The position numbers and the translations under genes were made by a program. A stretch of 64,000 nucleotides of DNA. It comes from Candidatus Caenarcanales bacterium (lineage in GTDB: Bacteria > Cyanobacteriota > Vampirovibrionia > 2-02-FULL-35-15). Positions 1 through 9,567 of the stretch are shown here, piece by piece; the first letter of the stretch is position 1, and every line of letters begins with the position of its first letter. The notes below the pieces were generated by a model. The model worked only from the letters and a program-made list of their open reading frames with translations, was not told where the DNA came from and ran no database searches. The DNA lies in NCBI GenBank assembly GCA_020050435.1, contig JAGVKQ010000005.1:186001-250000 (forward strand). The letters are read 5' to 3'.

Positions 1-1
1 T

Positions 2-787
2 AAAAATCTGGCAATTCTACTTCTTTTAGTAAGTACGGCTGCTTTATACACGAAATACTCAGCTGTAATTTGTTTAGGTGTTCTTATTCTGATTTGTGGA
101 AAAGACTTAATTAAATTACGTTTGCCAGGACATGCTGAAAGAAAAGTTCTTGCTGTTTTATTTTCAAGCTTTATGTTATTTGCACCGTGGGTATATTTCC
201 ATAATTATAAAGAGACACATAAACTTTTTCCGAATAATACTGAACATGGCTTAGGATCAGACTTAGCAATTGATGATGATAGACCGGTAATTGATACCAT
301 AATTAGACTTCCTTTTAGTTTAAGTAGTGGTTCACATGAATGGGATGATCCATGGGCTCATGGTTATTCAAAACCTGAAAGTAAAAAACATAATTATTGG
401 GCTTTTTGTTTCATAACCTCGCTATTTAGCGAAAATGTATATGAGAAACCAGGAATAGATTTAGTTTGGTTGATGTTTTGGTTAAATTTAGTAATTGTTC
501 TTTTAGGCTTAAGTAGGATTAAAAAAACATCATTAACAAAGCTTGCTGCTTTATTTATAGGACTTGCTCACTTTGCCCATATTATACTTTTGCTGACTAT
601 GGAGCATCCAGCTGCATGTACAATGGATTTTCGCTATCTTTCATGGAGTTGGATAGCCTGGGCTTTATTATATTCTGATCTATTAAGTGAAAAATCGGAA
701 TTGTCCAGAGTATTTTCGAAGTTACTTATTGTTGCAGTAATACTTCATTCTTATACTTTAATTGTTCTTTTTGGAAATGGTACCTGA
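2..787 (+). CDS. C-terminal part of a polytopic membrane glycosyltransferase-like protein (5' end outside window)
   Basis: The reading frame is open from the window edge (base 2) to TGA at 785-787, so the start lies upstream and about 261 residues are visible. The first visible residues form hydrophobic helices around TAALYTKYSAVICLGVL, a pattern like the 'K-Y-t/s' transmembrane region of GT-C (PMT_2/GT39-type) glycosyltransferases. A luminal/periplasmic stretch rich in H, D and W follows, then about three more helices (WLMFWLNLVIVLLG, ALFIGLAHFAHIILLL and the C-terminal LLIVAVILHSYTLIVLF). The catalytic Asp region would be in the missing N-terminus. Its neighbours are other large membrane proteins and a GT2 enzyme, which supports a role in transferring lipid-linked sugars. 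Membrane location is firm. The glycosyltransferase assignment is by pattern only. Confidence 0.55.
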   Translation, partial: KNLAILLLLVSTAALYTKYSAVICLGVLILICGKDLIKLRLPGHAERKVLAVLFSSFMLFAPWVYFHNYKETHKLFPNNTEHGLGSDLAIDDDRPVIDTIIRLPFSLSSGSHEWDDPWAHGYSKPESKKHNYWAFCFITSLFSENVYEKPGIDLVWLMFWLNLVIVLLGLSRIKKTSLTKLAALFIGLAHFAHIILLLTMEHPAACTMDFRYLSWSWIAWALLYSDLLSEKSELSRVFSKLLIVAVILHSYTLIVLFGNGT

Positions 788-804
788 ACTCTAGAATTAT
801 CCCC

Positions 805-894
805 CCATTTTAATTAGCTCGCAGACCGAAATTTTTTGCTTGTTGCGTTACTCACGGCGCAAAAAATTGGTCTGCTCACTTTTAATTAAAATGG
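805..894. terminator. Long imperfect hairpin between convergent genes
   Basis: The outer arms CCATTTTAATTA (805-816) and TTAATTAAAATGG (about 882-894) pair, as do the inner arms GCAGACC / GGTCTGC and AATTTTTTGC / GCGCAAAAAATT. This gives a near-complete stem of about 35 bp around a loop near 840-857. It lies exactly between two convergent genes, so it may act as a bidirectional terminator. Its length suggests a mobile palindromic (MITE-like) origin. Confidence 0.6.
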
Positions 895-928
895 TTAAGT
901 TTATTTGAAGGTTATTATATGTTCTAAA

Positions 929-3900
929 TTACAACCCAATAAAATTTGCAAATGTATAATCTTTGTATTTAGAGAGGTTAATGGTCTTTAAGGTACCATC
1001 ACTATTCATAATTTCAAGACTTAAAGTTTTTGCATTATAAATAGCTATTTCTGCTTTGCCATCTCCATTATAGTCAGCAGGTAAAGGAATATCACCTGAC
1101 ATTCCTAAAATGGCTGTAAATGGAGTTTTTGCTGCTCCTGCAGAAAGAAAGTCTTTAGCATAAGATATTTCCCATTTTCCTGATTCAGGTGTCCATGTAG
1201 CAAGATCATATTTTTTATCCCCGTCAAAATCTTCTATGACAGCTCTAGAACTTGGATTACCATTTATAACCTTTGTAGCTACTGGACCGCTACTTCCTGC
1301 AATAGGGATGCCGCATCCCACTGCTTGTGGTGCAGAAGGAGTAGCACTACAAGTTGCATTATAAATATAAAACTGAGATTCACTAGGTCTATAAATAACA
1401 TAATCTGATTTTTTATCACCATCTACATCTGCATACATGGGGATATCAAAAGGAGTGCTTGGGAATTCTTTTCTATAAATAACGCCTGGCTTAGTACTTA
1501 ATACAGTAGGCCAATTTCCTGAATTTCTATTTGGTACATATGTGGCAATTTCAAATTTCCCATCCCCATCAATATCACCAGGCAAAGGTGTTTCTCCTCT
1601 AAGTCCCCCCCAAAAAATAGGACCTTCAGGTCTTAAATCAGAAGAGTGGATTATATGCCATGTAGCTTTTGTCCTGTTAAATAATGCAATATCTGTTTTT
1701 CCATCTCCATCATAATCAGATGGCATTGGAGAAAAAGTGTCATTTGCATCAGCTTCAGAAATAATATTATCTAAGCTAACAATTTTTTCTTTTAAATCAC
1801 TGGAATTAACAATATAAAACTTCTTATTCTCAGCATCAAAAAATGCAAAATCAATAATCTTGTCACCATCGTAGTCATTAGAGAAGCTATTGTAAATTCC
1901 CCAATATGGGCATTCAGCAATAGATTTTAAATATTGAGATAGGTTTTTCTTATCCGTTTTATTAAAATTAGATAAAATCTCAGCATATTTAATGTTATTT
2001 GTTTTTGGAAATGAACTGGGATTAAGCTCAAGTAATTCTTTACCATTAGCTGATTTGGCTAATTTTACGCCATTCTTAGTAAACCCACTTAAAAGTCTAA
2101 TTTTCCCTTCAGGAGAAATATAAAATCTAAATAAATTAGGAGTAAGAAAAGCCCAACCAATTTTCTTTTCTAACCAGCTCTTTCCGCCATAGGAAAATTC
2201 TGTTCTGTAAAAATCCGCCTCATATTTATTTGCAAATTCATTTTTTAGAGGAAATTCGAATATATTTTCAGGGAGTGTGAAAGTGCTTACTCCTGAGCTT
2301 ATTGAGAATAAGTTAGCAATTTCAGGATCAATAATAATAGAGTTGTTTTTATTTTGATGTAGAGTTATATACTTTGCAAAGTCTTTGTCTTCAAAGTTTA
2401 TATCTTGCTGTAATGCCTGTAATCCAGAAAACCTCAGAACATTATTCTCTAATCTGAAAAGAGGTTTATTATTGCTAAACAACCAAAAAGTTAATGTGCT
2501 AATTGAAAGTAGTGAAAATGTTACTATATAAAACTTTTTTAAACCTTCATGGCTGGTTATCTTCAAATAGTCTTTTATGAAATCTAAAGAATAGGGAAGT
2601 ACAAAAGCCCCTATTAAATTACAGTTTATTAAAACTTTTCCAACATCACCATTTGGAAGAGTAAACAATAGCTGGCTAATAAATGCAGCAGCAAAAAATG
2701 GAATAAGAAAAATGGTCCAAGGACATTTCTTTTTATATGCTTGATAAAATCCTAATATATATAAGCCTACAAGAATTATATTGGCTGAGAAGATTCCATG
2801 AGATTTGTCAACTAGGGGGCTGCCTACTGTAAAATATTGAATTAAAGAAATATAATTGCTGTTTATGTTAAACCAGTTCCCGTAAATAAAGCTAAGCAAT
2901 AAGGGTAATATGGTTATTATTCCAAAATCTCTTAAAAATATTTTATGTTTTTCATAATTATTTGCTTGAAGATCTTTAACAATTTGCTCTGAAGTTTTTG
3001 AGAAGACCATATAAATAAAGATTGCAATGTAGATTAAAAGAAACTTGCTGGCATCTAAAATAAATAGCCCACTTATATAAGTAGCAATTAGAATTCCATA
3101 TTTTAAATCTTTTCTATCTTCACAGTTAAAGAATCTGTACAGTAGATAGATTGCTATAAAAAAGAAAAAGATACTAAAACCCGTTGGGGGATTAAAAAAC
3201 CAGTTTAATGTCATGCCGCTCCACTGAGCATCTGTAGTTAATTTGTTTTGAGCGATGTGTATAAGTCTATTTAAAAATCCGACAGGTAGAATTTCATTTT
3301 TATTTTGAATAAAGAGACTTGTAATGGGTCCCCAGGCTAGAAATGCTGCAAAGGGAATTAGATATTTGTTTATATTGTTTGTATTTAAAAATTTTATGGT
3401 CAATGTAAAAATCAATAAAATACTTAGATTTAAAAAGAGCAAAGTTAAAACATCAAGTGAAATATCTGGATGGCAGTTTGAAAATCTTGAAACAGTGGCT
3501 CCTAAAATGTCAGAACCATAGTGATATTTTTGTGAGACACCTGGTAAAAAAGAATATTCAGGAGGATATTTCCCTGCAAGAAGCTGGTTTATATTAAAAA
3601 TATGTACATTAGGGAGTCCGTTTCTGTCTAATTTAAAAGTAGAAACTGCCATTAAGCCATAAATAAAATTTATTACTCCAATTAAAATCCAAAAACACCT
3701 ATCTGTATACTGATTAAAAAAGGCTTTTAATTTATCTTTGTTTGAATACTCTCTTATAACTGAATAAATTTTAAGTGTTTCTTCTTTTTGCCAAAATCCA
3801 ATTCCCATGGTCATTGCTAAAACAAGAGCAAGAGCTATATTAAAATCTCTTATAATATTCCCAATTAAATTAATGCTTATTAAAAATGCAAAACCACCAA

Positions 3901-4039
3901 ATCCAATATTTATAAGCTCTTTGAGAAGTTGATTTTCTTCGCTAAAATCAAATCTAAAAATCTTTCTTATAAGGTGACCAATAAACCAAAAAGTTGAGAT
4001 TAAAAGTAATCCTATAATTAGTGCAAAAACAATATCCAT
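929..4039 (-). CDS. Fusion protein: polytopic membrane module plus C-terminal VCBS/FG-GAP-like repeats
   Basis: This 1036-residue protein starts behind a strong AAGGAG Shine-Dalgarno 5-6 nt upstream of ATG. Residues 1 to about 530 contain a dozen or more hydrophobic helices, with a polar segment around FLPGVSQKYHYGSDILG of the kind seen in GT-C-fold membrane enzymes. After a soluble linker (about 530-690) come at least five repeats built on D-x-D-G-D-x-x-x-D-[IFY]-[AV] with aromatic pairs. Examples are DYDGDGKTDIALFN, DIDGDGKFEIATY, DVDGDKKSDYVIYRP, DFDGDKKYDLATWTP and DYNGDGKAEIAIYN. These match calcium-binding VCBS/FG-GAP-like propeller repeats, presumably outside the cytoplasm. The same repeats form a separate protein at 9567-10544. 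Function is unknown; surface glycan synthesis or display is an inference. Confidence 0.75.
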   Translation of the reverse strand: MDIVFALIIGLLLISTFWFIGHLIRKIFRFDFSEENQLLKELINIGFGGFAFLISINLIGNIIRDFNIALALVLAMTMGIGFWQKEETLKIYSVIREYSNKDKLKAFFNQYTDRCFWILIGVINFIYGLMAVSTFKLDRNGLPNVHIFNINQLLAGKYPPEYSFLPGVSQKYHYGSDILGATVSRFSNCHPDISLDVLTLLFLNLSILLIFTLTIKFLNTNNINKYLIPFAAFLAWGPITSLFIQNKNEILPVGFLNRLIHIAQNKLTTDAQWSGMTLNWFFNPPTGFSIFFFFIAIYLLYRFFNCEDRKDLKYGILIATYISGLFILDASKFLLIYIAIFIYMVFSKTSEQIVKDLQANNYEKHKIFLRDFGIITILPLLLSFIYGNWFNINSNYISLIQYFTVGSPLVDKSHGIFSANIILVGLYILGFYQAYKKKCPWTIFLIPFFAAAFISQLLFTLPNGDVGKVLINCNLIGAFVLPYSLDFIKDYLKITSHEGLKKFYIVTFSLLSISTLTFWLFSNNKPLFRLENNVLRFSGLQALQQDINFEDKDFAKYITLHQNKNNSIIIDPEIANLFSISSGVSTFTLPENIFEFPLKNEFANKYEADFYRTEFSYGGKSWLEKKIGWAFLTPNLFRFYISPEGKIRLLSGFTKNGVKLAKSANGKELLELNPSSFPKTNNIKYAEILSNFNKTDKKNLSQYLKSIAECPYWGIYNSFSNDYDGDKIIDFAFFDAENKKFYIVNSSDLKEKIVSLDNIISEADANDTFSPMPSDYDGDGKTDIALFNRTKATWHIIHSSDLRPEGPIFWGGLRGETPLPGDIDGDGKFEIATYVPNRNSGNWPTVLSTKPGVIYRKEFPSTPFDIPMYADVDGDKKSDYVIYRPSESQFYIYNATCSATPSAPQAVGCGIPIAGSSGPVATKVINGNPSSRAVIEDFDGDKKYDLATWTPESGKWEISYAKDFLSAGAAKTPFTAILGMSGDIPLPADYNGDGKAEIAIYNAKTLSLEIMNSDGTLKTINLSKYKDYTFANFIGL

Positions 4040-4134
4040 TTTTTCTCCTTTACACCATACTCAATATATCCTAGGTTACAAAAATAAGAGCGTAGTATTA
4101 CAACTTCCTCTAAAATTGATAAAATTGGTTTCTT

Positions 4135-5637
4135 ATGGCAAAAAAGATAGGAATATATTTTCTTTTTGGACTTGTTTTTTATTTAATATTTTCATTTTAC
4201 TTCTGGACTATTAGCTATGGTCATGCTGTACATTTAGATAAAAAAAATCATTGTTATTATAATCTTTTGTCTGAAGGCTTTCTTTCAGGAATGTTAAATC
4301 TAAGTATTGATCCTAGTCCTGGACTTCTAAGCTTGCCTAATCCTTATGACCATATAAAAAATACTCCTTACCGGTTACATGATGCATCTCTTTACAATGG
4401 GAAATATTATTTATATTTTGGACCTGTTCCAGCATTAGTCTTATATATTCCATGTATGTTGATAACAGGAATGTATTTAAGAGATCACATAGCAATATTT
4501 ATCTTTTCTTTTTTATCTTTATTCTGGGTACTAGGCATATTTTTATTCTTAAAAGAAAAATACTTTCAAAAAACATCATACTTTATGATTTTATTTGCTT
4601 TATTTATTGTGGCTTTTTCAGATGTGGCTATTTATAATCTTCGACGTCCACACATTTATGAAGTAGCAATTTCATGTGGAATGTTTTTTCTAATAGGAGC
4701 TATTTATTTTTTATGTAATTCATTTAAAAATGACAAGCCAAAAATAGTAATGCTTTTATTTGCTAGTGTTTTTATTGGTTTGTCAGTAGGAGCAAGACCA
4801 AATTTTGTTTTTATGGGTATCTTGCTTTTAATAACTGCCTTAAAGGTTTACAGAAGTAATATTCAGGTTAAATCAAAAATTGTTTCTATTTGTTCACTTT
4901 TAATTCCATATAGTTTACTTATAATTGCTATTTGTGTTTATAACTATATGCGTTTTGATAGCCCGTTTCAGTTCGGTAATAAATATCAATTAGCTGCTAT
5001 GGATATGAGTCAGTATAAAATATTAGATGTTAATTCCATTTTGCTCGGATTATATCTTTATCTTTTTAGCCCCATGAAAATAAATTCTAATTTCCCTTTT
5101 GCATATTTAAATGCTGATTTGCCTGCGTATTTAAAACCAGCAACCCCATATTTTTTAGAAAAAGCTTCAGGAATTATTTCTTTTATCCCCTTTCTTTTAT
5201 TGGGCTTATTTACTCCTGCTTTAATGATTCTTTTGTCAAAATTAAAATCAGCAAAACTTGAAAAAATTGTATTTCCCAAATTTGAACTATTAATTATTCT
5301 TTTACCAGGATTAATAAATCTATTATTCATTACTTCTTTGAATGGAGTGGCTCAGAGGTATGCTCAAGATTTTGCCATTTATTTCATAATGGCAACAATT
5401 TTCTTATGGTTTTATTTTTACTCTAAAACAAATAATATTCTTATAAAGAAAGTAATCAATTCTTTTGTTTTCTTCTCTGGTGTATTAAGTATTTTATTTG
5501 GTGTAGCTTTAAGTATTATGGGTTGTTATGAAGGACTTAAGGAGCAAAACCCCCACGAGTTTGATAAATTAAGCTCTGAATATAGTTTTTTATCAGAAGT
5601 TATTCATTCTGTTGCGCCATTATGGGGAGAGTATTGA
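4135..5637 (+). CDS. Polytopic membrane protein, paralogue of the next gene
   Basis: This is a 500-residue protein with roughly 11 hydrophobic helices and a first helix at residues 4-27. After it comes a conserved extracytoplasmic loop: YYNLL near residue 37, then HDASLYNGKYYLYFGPVP near residues 84-101. Further on is LRRPHIYEVAISCG (about 173). The downstream gene has the same three blocks in the same order, so the two are clearly paralogues. The architecture resembles GT-C glycosyltransferases, but no family-defining catalytic motif is recognisable, so I leave it unnamed. There is no clear Shine-Dalgarno before the ATG. The gene lies divergently from the VCBS fusion gene, with about 95 bp between them. 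The next gene starts within its stop codon. Confidence 0.75.
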   Translation: MAKKIGIYFLFGLVFYLIFSFYFWTISYGHAVHLDKKNHCYYNLLSEGFLSGMLNLSIDPSPGLLSLPNPYDHIKNTPYRLHDASLYNGKYYLYFGPVPALVLYIPCMLITGMYLRDHIAIFIFSFLSLFWVLGIFLFLKEKYFQKTSYFMILFALFIVAFSDVAIYNLRRPHIYEVAISCGMFFLIGAIYFLCNSFKNDKPKIVMLLFASVFIGLSVGARPNFVFMGILLLITALKVYRSNIQVKSKIVSICSLLIPYSLLIIAICVYNYMRFDSPFQFGNKYQLAAMDMSQYKILDVNSILLGLYLYLFSPMKINSNFPFAYLNADLPAYLKPATPYFLEKASGIISFIPFLLLGLFTPALMILLSKLKSAKLEKIVFPKFELLIILLPGLINLLFITSLNGVAQRYAQDFAIYFIMATIFLWFYFYSKTNNILIKKVINSFVFFSGVLSILFGVALSIMGCYEGLKEQNPHEFDKLSSEYSFLSEVIHSVAPLWGEY

Positions 5638-7007
5638 TGAAAAGACTTCCTTTTTATATATTCTTTTTAATTTTTTATGTGTGGACCGTATCTCCTAATT
5701 TATTTTCTCAGTGTATGCACTATAACTATTATAATTTACTTGCTGAAAGTCTTATAAAATTTAATGTAGCAATGCCTATAAAACCAAGCGCAGAGCTTTT
5801 AGCCTTAAGTGATCCTTACAATCCGATTTTAAATGAAAAGTTTAGAGCACATGATTTATCTTTGTATGATGGAAAATATTATTTATATTTTGGCATTGTT
5901 CCTACAATACTATGCTATCTCCCATTTAAGATTTTAACCCACGGGGATCTCCCTGATGGGGTTGTAGTGTTAGTTTTTTCTTTTTTAACTTTCATTGTTT
6001 CTGTTCGTTTACTTGATTATTTAAAAGATAAATATTTTAAATCAATTCCGGAGAATATTGTAGGTATTTGTATTAGGGTATTAGGGTTCTGTAATTTTCT
6101 TCCTGCTATTCTAAGACGTCCTGAAATGTATGAAGTTGCTATATCTGTAGGATTATTTTTTCTGGTATCAGCTATATATTTTCTACTTAAAGAAATAAAT
6201 AAGAATAACCCTAGTAAAAACCATTTAATATTAATTAGTTCTTTATTGGGGCTTGGTTGTGGATGTAGACCTCAAATTATCCTTATAGGAAGCTTATTGA
6301 TATTAGTGTTTGGCTGGTGGAAAAAACTGAAGAATGTAAATCTACTGGCGCTAACATTACCGTTCTTCTTTTTTTTAATATTACTGGGTTTCTATAATTT
6401 TATTAGATTTAATAATCCTTTTGACTTTGGTCTTAAATACCAATTAATAGCGGATACTTTTAGTAATGATTTTTTTAATTTACAAAATATTTTTGTGAAT
6501 ATATATTTTGACTTTTTCCATCCACCGGTAATTAATACAATCTTTCCATTTGTACATGTAAAGTTTTTAGAGATACAAGGGATTAAAACTTATAGCCCAG
6601 GAATTTTGTTTGCTCTTCCTTTTCTTTGGGTTAATTTTATCTTTTTTGCTTGCAGTACTAATGAAATTTATAAATCAATCAAAGGAAAAGAGTTTTTAAT
6701 TTCTTTCCCTTATAAAGAATCTATTATGATTTTAATTCCACCTGTTGTAAATATTGTTCTTATGCTTGCAATGCATGGTTTAGTTATTCGTTTTCTGGCA
6801 GACTACTCTTCATTCTTAATACTAATTACTTCTTGTGTATGGTTTAATTTTGGTTATAAATACCCTGTAAAAAACAGTAATTTATTAAATAAAGTAAGCC
6901 TATTTCTCGCAATTACAAGTATAATTTTTGGGATTGCCTTTGATATTGAGAATCCGGAAGCAAAAATCACTTTTCTACCTTTTAGCGAGCTATTGAAAAA
7001 AATTTAA
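5637..7007 (+). CDS. Polytopic membrane protein, paralogue of the preceding gene
   Basis: I choose the ATG at 5637, which overlaps the preceding TGA as ATGA and has GGGGAG 7 nt upstream. An ATG 15 nt earlier (5622) is in frame but would put that purine run inside the gene. The protein has 456 residues and about 10 helices. It repeats the blocks of its neighbour: YYNLLAE, AHDLSLYDGKYYLYFGIVP and LRRPEMYEVAISVG. The arrangement implies tandem duplication followed by strong divergence, and translational coupling. A GT-C-like enzyme or a flippase-type role in the same pathway as the following GT2 gene is inferred from context only. Confidence 0.75.
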   Translation: MKRLPFYIFFLIFYVWTVSPNLFSQCMHYNYYNLLAESLIKFNVAMPIKPSAELLALSDPYNPILNEKFRAHDLSLYDGKYYLYFGIVPTILCYLPFKILTHGDLPDGVVVLVFSFLTFIVSVRLLDYLKDKYFKSIPENIVGICIRVLGFCNFLPAILRRPEMYEVAISVGLFFLVSAIYFLLKEINKNNPSKNHLILISSLLGLGCGCRPQIILIGSLLILVFGWWKKLKNVNLLALTLPFFFFLILLGFYNFIRFNNPFDFGLKYQLIADTFSNDFFNLQNIFVNIYFDFFHPPVINTIFPFVHVKFLEIQGIKTYSPGILFALPFLWVNFIFFACSTNEIYKSIKGKEFLISFPYKESIMILIPPVVNIVLMLAMHGLVIRFLADYSSFLILITSCVWFNFGYKYPVKNSNLLNKVSLFLAITSIIFGIAFDIENPEAKITFLPFSELLKKI

Positions 7008-7010
7008 AAT

Positions 7011-7742
7011 ATGAAAAAAACACTAACAATAATTATTCCAGCATTTAATGAGGAAAATAGAATCCTAAAAAATTTAAATGAGATTAATGATTACGTTGCT
7101 AAAAATTCTCTTTTTGACGAAATTAAAACCATAGTAATAGATGACGGAAGTACAGATAAAACAAAAGAGGCAGTAGAAGAATGGATTAAGAGTAAACTAG
7201 TCAATGGTTTTTCAATAGTGAGCTATAAGCCTAATAAAGGAAAAGGCTATGCTGTAAGGGACGGGTTTTTAAAAGCAGATTCAGAGCTCATATTATATAC
7301 AGATGCTGATGGTGCCAGCCCAATTTCAGAAATTGAAAAATTGTTACCAGAGATTGATAAAGGTTTTACTGTAGTTTGCGGATCCAGAGTATTAAAAAAT
7401 GAATCAGTCAGTGTAAAAATGGCATTAAAAAGAAGAGTGATTGGTCTTGTATTTCATATGCTTTTAGGTTTACTTAAGTTAAATTTCATTAAAGATACAC
7501 AATGTGGTTTTAAGCTCTTTGAAGCTAATGTAGCAAAAAAAATTGCAAAAGCACAAAAATGCTTTAATTTTTCATTTGATATTGAATATTTATACCTGAG
7601 TAGAAAAATGGGTTGTAAAATAAATGAAGTTCCCATAAATTGGTACCATGTTAAAGGGTCAAAAGTTAATTTGGTAATAGATTCAATAAAGATGTTAGTA
7701 GAAGTGTTAAAAATAAGGTTTTATTACAAGTATAATACTTAA
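7011..7742 (+). CDS. GT2 glycosyltransferase, polyprenyl/dolichyl-phosphate glucosyltransferase (ALG5)-like
   Basis: The 243-residue protein has the GT-A fold signature of family 2: IIPAFNEE near the N-terminus, VIDDGSTDKT (first Asp pair), NKGKGYAVRDG, and the metal-binding YTDADGASP. The acceptor-side block DTQCGFKLF follows, with FDIEYLYLSRKMG. This order is typical of the DPG_synthase/ALG5 group, which moves a sugar from a nucleotide sugar to a polyprenyl phosphate at the cytoplasmic membrane face. It has no long membrane helices, as expected for that soluble-domain group. It starts 3 bp after the preceding stop, inside a run of GT-C-like membrane genes. It is therefore a good candidate to supply their lipid-linked sugar. 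The sugar and acceptor cannot be read from the sequence. Confidence 0.85.
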   Translation: MKKTLTIIIPAFNEENRILKNLNEINDYVAKNSLFDEIKTIVIDDGSTDKTKEAVEEWIKSKLVNGFSIVSYKPNKGKGYAVRDGFLKADSELILYTDADGASPISEIEKLLPEIDKGFTVVCGSRVLKNESVSVKMALKRRVIGLVFHMLLGLLKLNFIKDTQCGFKLFEANVAKKIAKAQKCFNFSFDIEYLYLSRKMGCKINEVPINWYHVKGSKVNLVIDSIKMLVEVLKIRFYYKYNT

Positions 7743-7752
7743 GGGAATTTTT

Positions 7753-9567
7753 ATGAATGTAGAAAAATCTGAAGAAAAAGAAAGCAAGATTGATACTTAT
7801 TATTTTCTTAGTACTAAAACTGAAAGAATTCTTTTTTTAGCATTAATGACACTTATTTCAGCTGCACCATTAATTTTTCAAAATGGCTTACCTGCCCATG
7901 CTGATTGGCATAGTCATATTGCAAATGCTTATCAGTTTAAAAGATGTTTTTGGCAGGGAGATTTTTTGCCTCGCTGGATTGATGGCAATCTTTTTGGTTA
8001 CGGTCTTCCAAAATTTAATTATTATGCCCCTCTTTTTTATTATATTTTTGTTTTTTTAGAGATTTTTTTTAGAAACCCTGTCTATTCAATGAAAGCTGCT
8101 CTTGTTTTAATCTTAATTTTATCGACAGTTTTTGGTTACATATATCTCAGGAGGCATGGATCACCAGTGGCTGCCTGTTTGGCTACTGTTTTTGTCATCC
8201 TCTCGCCAGCCATACATATTTTTACTTATAATAATAACTTCCCCACAAATGCTTTAGCTATTCCATTTATTTTTATTGCACTTTATGGAATTGATACATT
8301 TGATAGTGAAAAAGATTTTGACAAGAAAGCTTTTTTAATAACATCGTTTGGATATGCAGGAATGGTTCTTTCTCACTTACCTACTGCATATATATTCTCA
8401 TTGATGCTTATTCCCTACTTCTTATTTTCACTTTCTTTATACAAAACAAAAAAGTTTGTTAAGTTTTTTGTATCAAGTATTGCTTGTGGTCTGGGTTTAA
8501 GTGCATTTTACCTTTTCCCTGCAATTACAGAAACAAATTTAGTTCACACTGAAGTTTTATCAAGTGGTCCAGGATGGGATTATAGTAAGAATTTTCTTTT
8601 TACATATTTAGATAGACTACCTAGTGAAGGTTATTATTGGGGTATTTTTGATCATAGGTATTATGAAGTTAGTAATGGATTATTTGGACTTGTAGGTTTA
8701 ATAGCTGCGGTTTTATTATTAGCAAATTACGATAGAATCAAGACTCATCTACCTGAATATAAAAGAGTTAAAGTAGTTATAATTATGCTTTTTATATCTT
8801 TTGTGATGATGACTCCAGCTTCATTTTTCATTTGGTCTATGTTTAAACAAATGCAAACCTTACAATTTCCCTGGAGATTTACAAGTGTTCTTATTCCTTT
8901 TTGTTGCGTAACGATGGTTTATGCTTTTGATTTAATTTCTAAATTTAAAAATGAGAAAATGGATATTTCAGGGTTCAAATACATTATTTATTCTTTGGTA
9001 CTTTTACTTACACTTCTTTTTTATGTAAACTTTATAAATGTCTTTAAGTGGGAATGGGCATCGCCTGAAATGTTTCTTAAACATGCAATTAATGTAGTGT
9101 GGCAGAATAGAGAATATCAACCTAATTTTGTAGACAATCCAAATTGGAGGCAAGAAGATTTTTCTAAAGACTTCACCCCTACTTTAAGCTCTTCAGATCC
9201 TAATGCTGACATTACACTTTTAAAATGGACTTCATACGATAAAATATTTCAATTATTTGCACCGCTAGAACATCAGATTAGAATAAGAACCTTTTATTTC
9301 CCTGGGTGGAATATTTATGTAGATGGTAGAAGGGTAGACATTTCAATGGACCCTAAAACAGGAGCAATGATATTTAAAGCTCCTTCTGGAAAACACCAAG
9401 TTGAAGTTAAATTTGAATTGACTTCACAGAGAAAACTTGCTCTGATAATAAGTTTTGTAGCCTTGGCGATTTACTTGTTTCTATTCTCAAAAGCTTCTGC
9501 TACTGGTATTGGTTTTAAGCTAAGAAATATTCAAAAGCCAGTTTCCATACAGGGGGCAAGTACATAA
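7753..9567 (+). CDS. Large membrane protein, PTPS-related/YfhO-like family
   Basis: This 604-residue protein has AAGGGA 6 nt before ATG. After one helix (about residues 27-47) comes the block LPAHADWHSHIANAYQF, then WIDGNLFGYGLPKFNYYAPL. These are typical of the bacterial membrane family annotated as '6-pyruvoyl-tetrahydropterin synthase-related', which despite its name looks like a GT-C membrane protein. About 10 further helices follow. A soluble beta-rich domain at about 490-575 (including FYFPGWNIYVDGR) is typical of YfhO-like C-termini, and a last helix closes the protein. Its TAA overlaps the ATG of the VCBS-repeat gene. This split pair parallels the single fused protein at 929-4039. Confidence 0.75.
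   Translation: MNVEKSEEKESKIDTYYFLSTKTERILFLALMTLISAAPLIFQNGLPAHADWHSHIANAYQFKRCFWQGDFLPRWIDGNLFGYGLPKFNYYAPLFYYIFVFLEIFFRNPVYSMKAALVLILILSTVFGYIYLRRHGSPVAACLATVFVILSPAIHIFTYNNNFPTNALAIPFIFIALYGIDTFDSEKDFDKKAFLITSFGYAGMVLSHLPTAYIFSLMLIPYFLFSLSLYKTKKFVKFFVSSIACGLGLSAFYLFPAITETNLVHTEVLSSGPGWDYSKNFLFTYLDRLPSEGYYWGIFDHRYYEVSNGLFGLVGLIAAVLLLANYDRIKTHLPEYKRVKVVIIMLFISFVMMTPASFFIWSMFKQMQTLQFPWRFTSVLIPFCCVTMVYAFDLISKFKNEKMDISGFKYIIYSLVLLLTLLFYVNFINVFKWEWASPEMFLKHAINVVWQNREYQPNFVDNPNWRQEDFSKDFTPTLSSSDPNADITLLKWTSYDKIFQLFAPLEHQIRIRTFYFPGWNIYVDGRRVDISMDPKTGAMIFKAPSGKHQVEVKFELTSQRKLALIISFVALAIYLFLFSKASATGIGFKLRNIQKPVSIQGAST

Noticed and set aside
5622-5636. Earlier ATG start for the second paralogous membrane protein
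   Set aside because: The GGGGAG purine run fits as the ribosome-binding site for the ATG at 5637, which also gives the ATGA overlap seen elsewhere in the locus.
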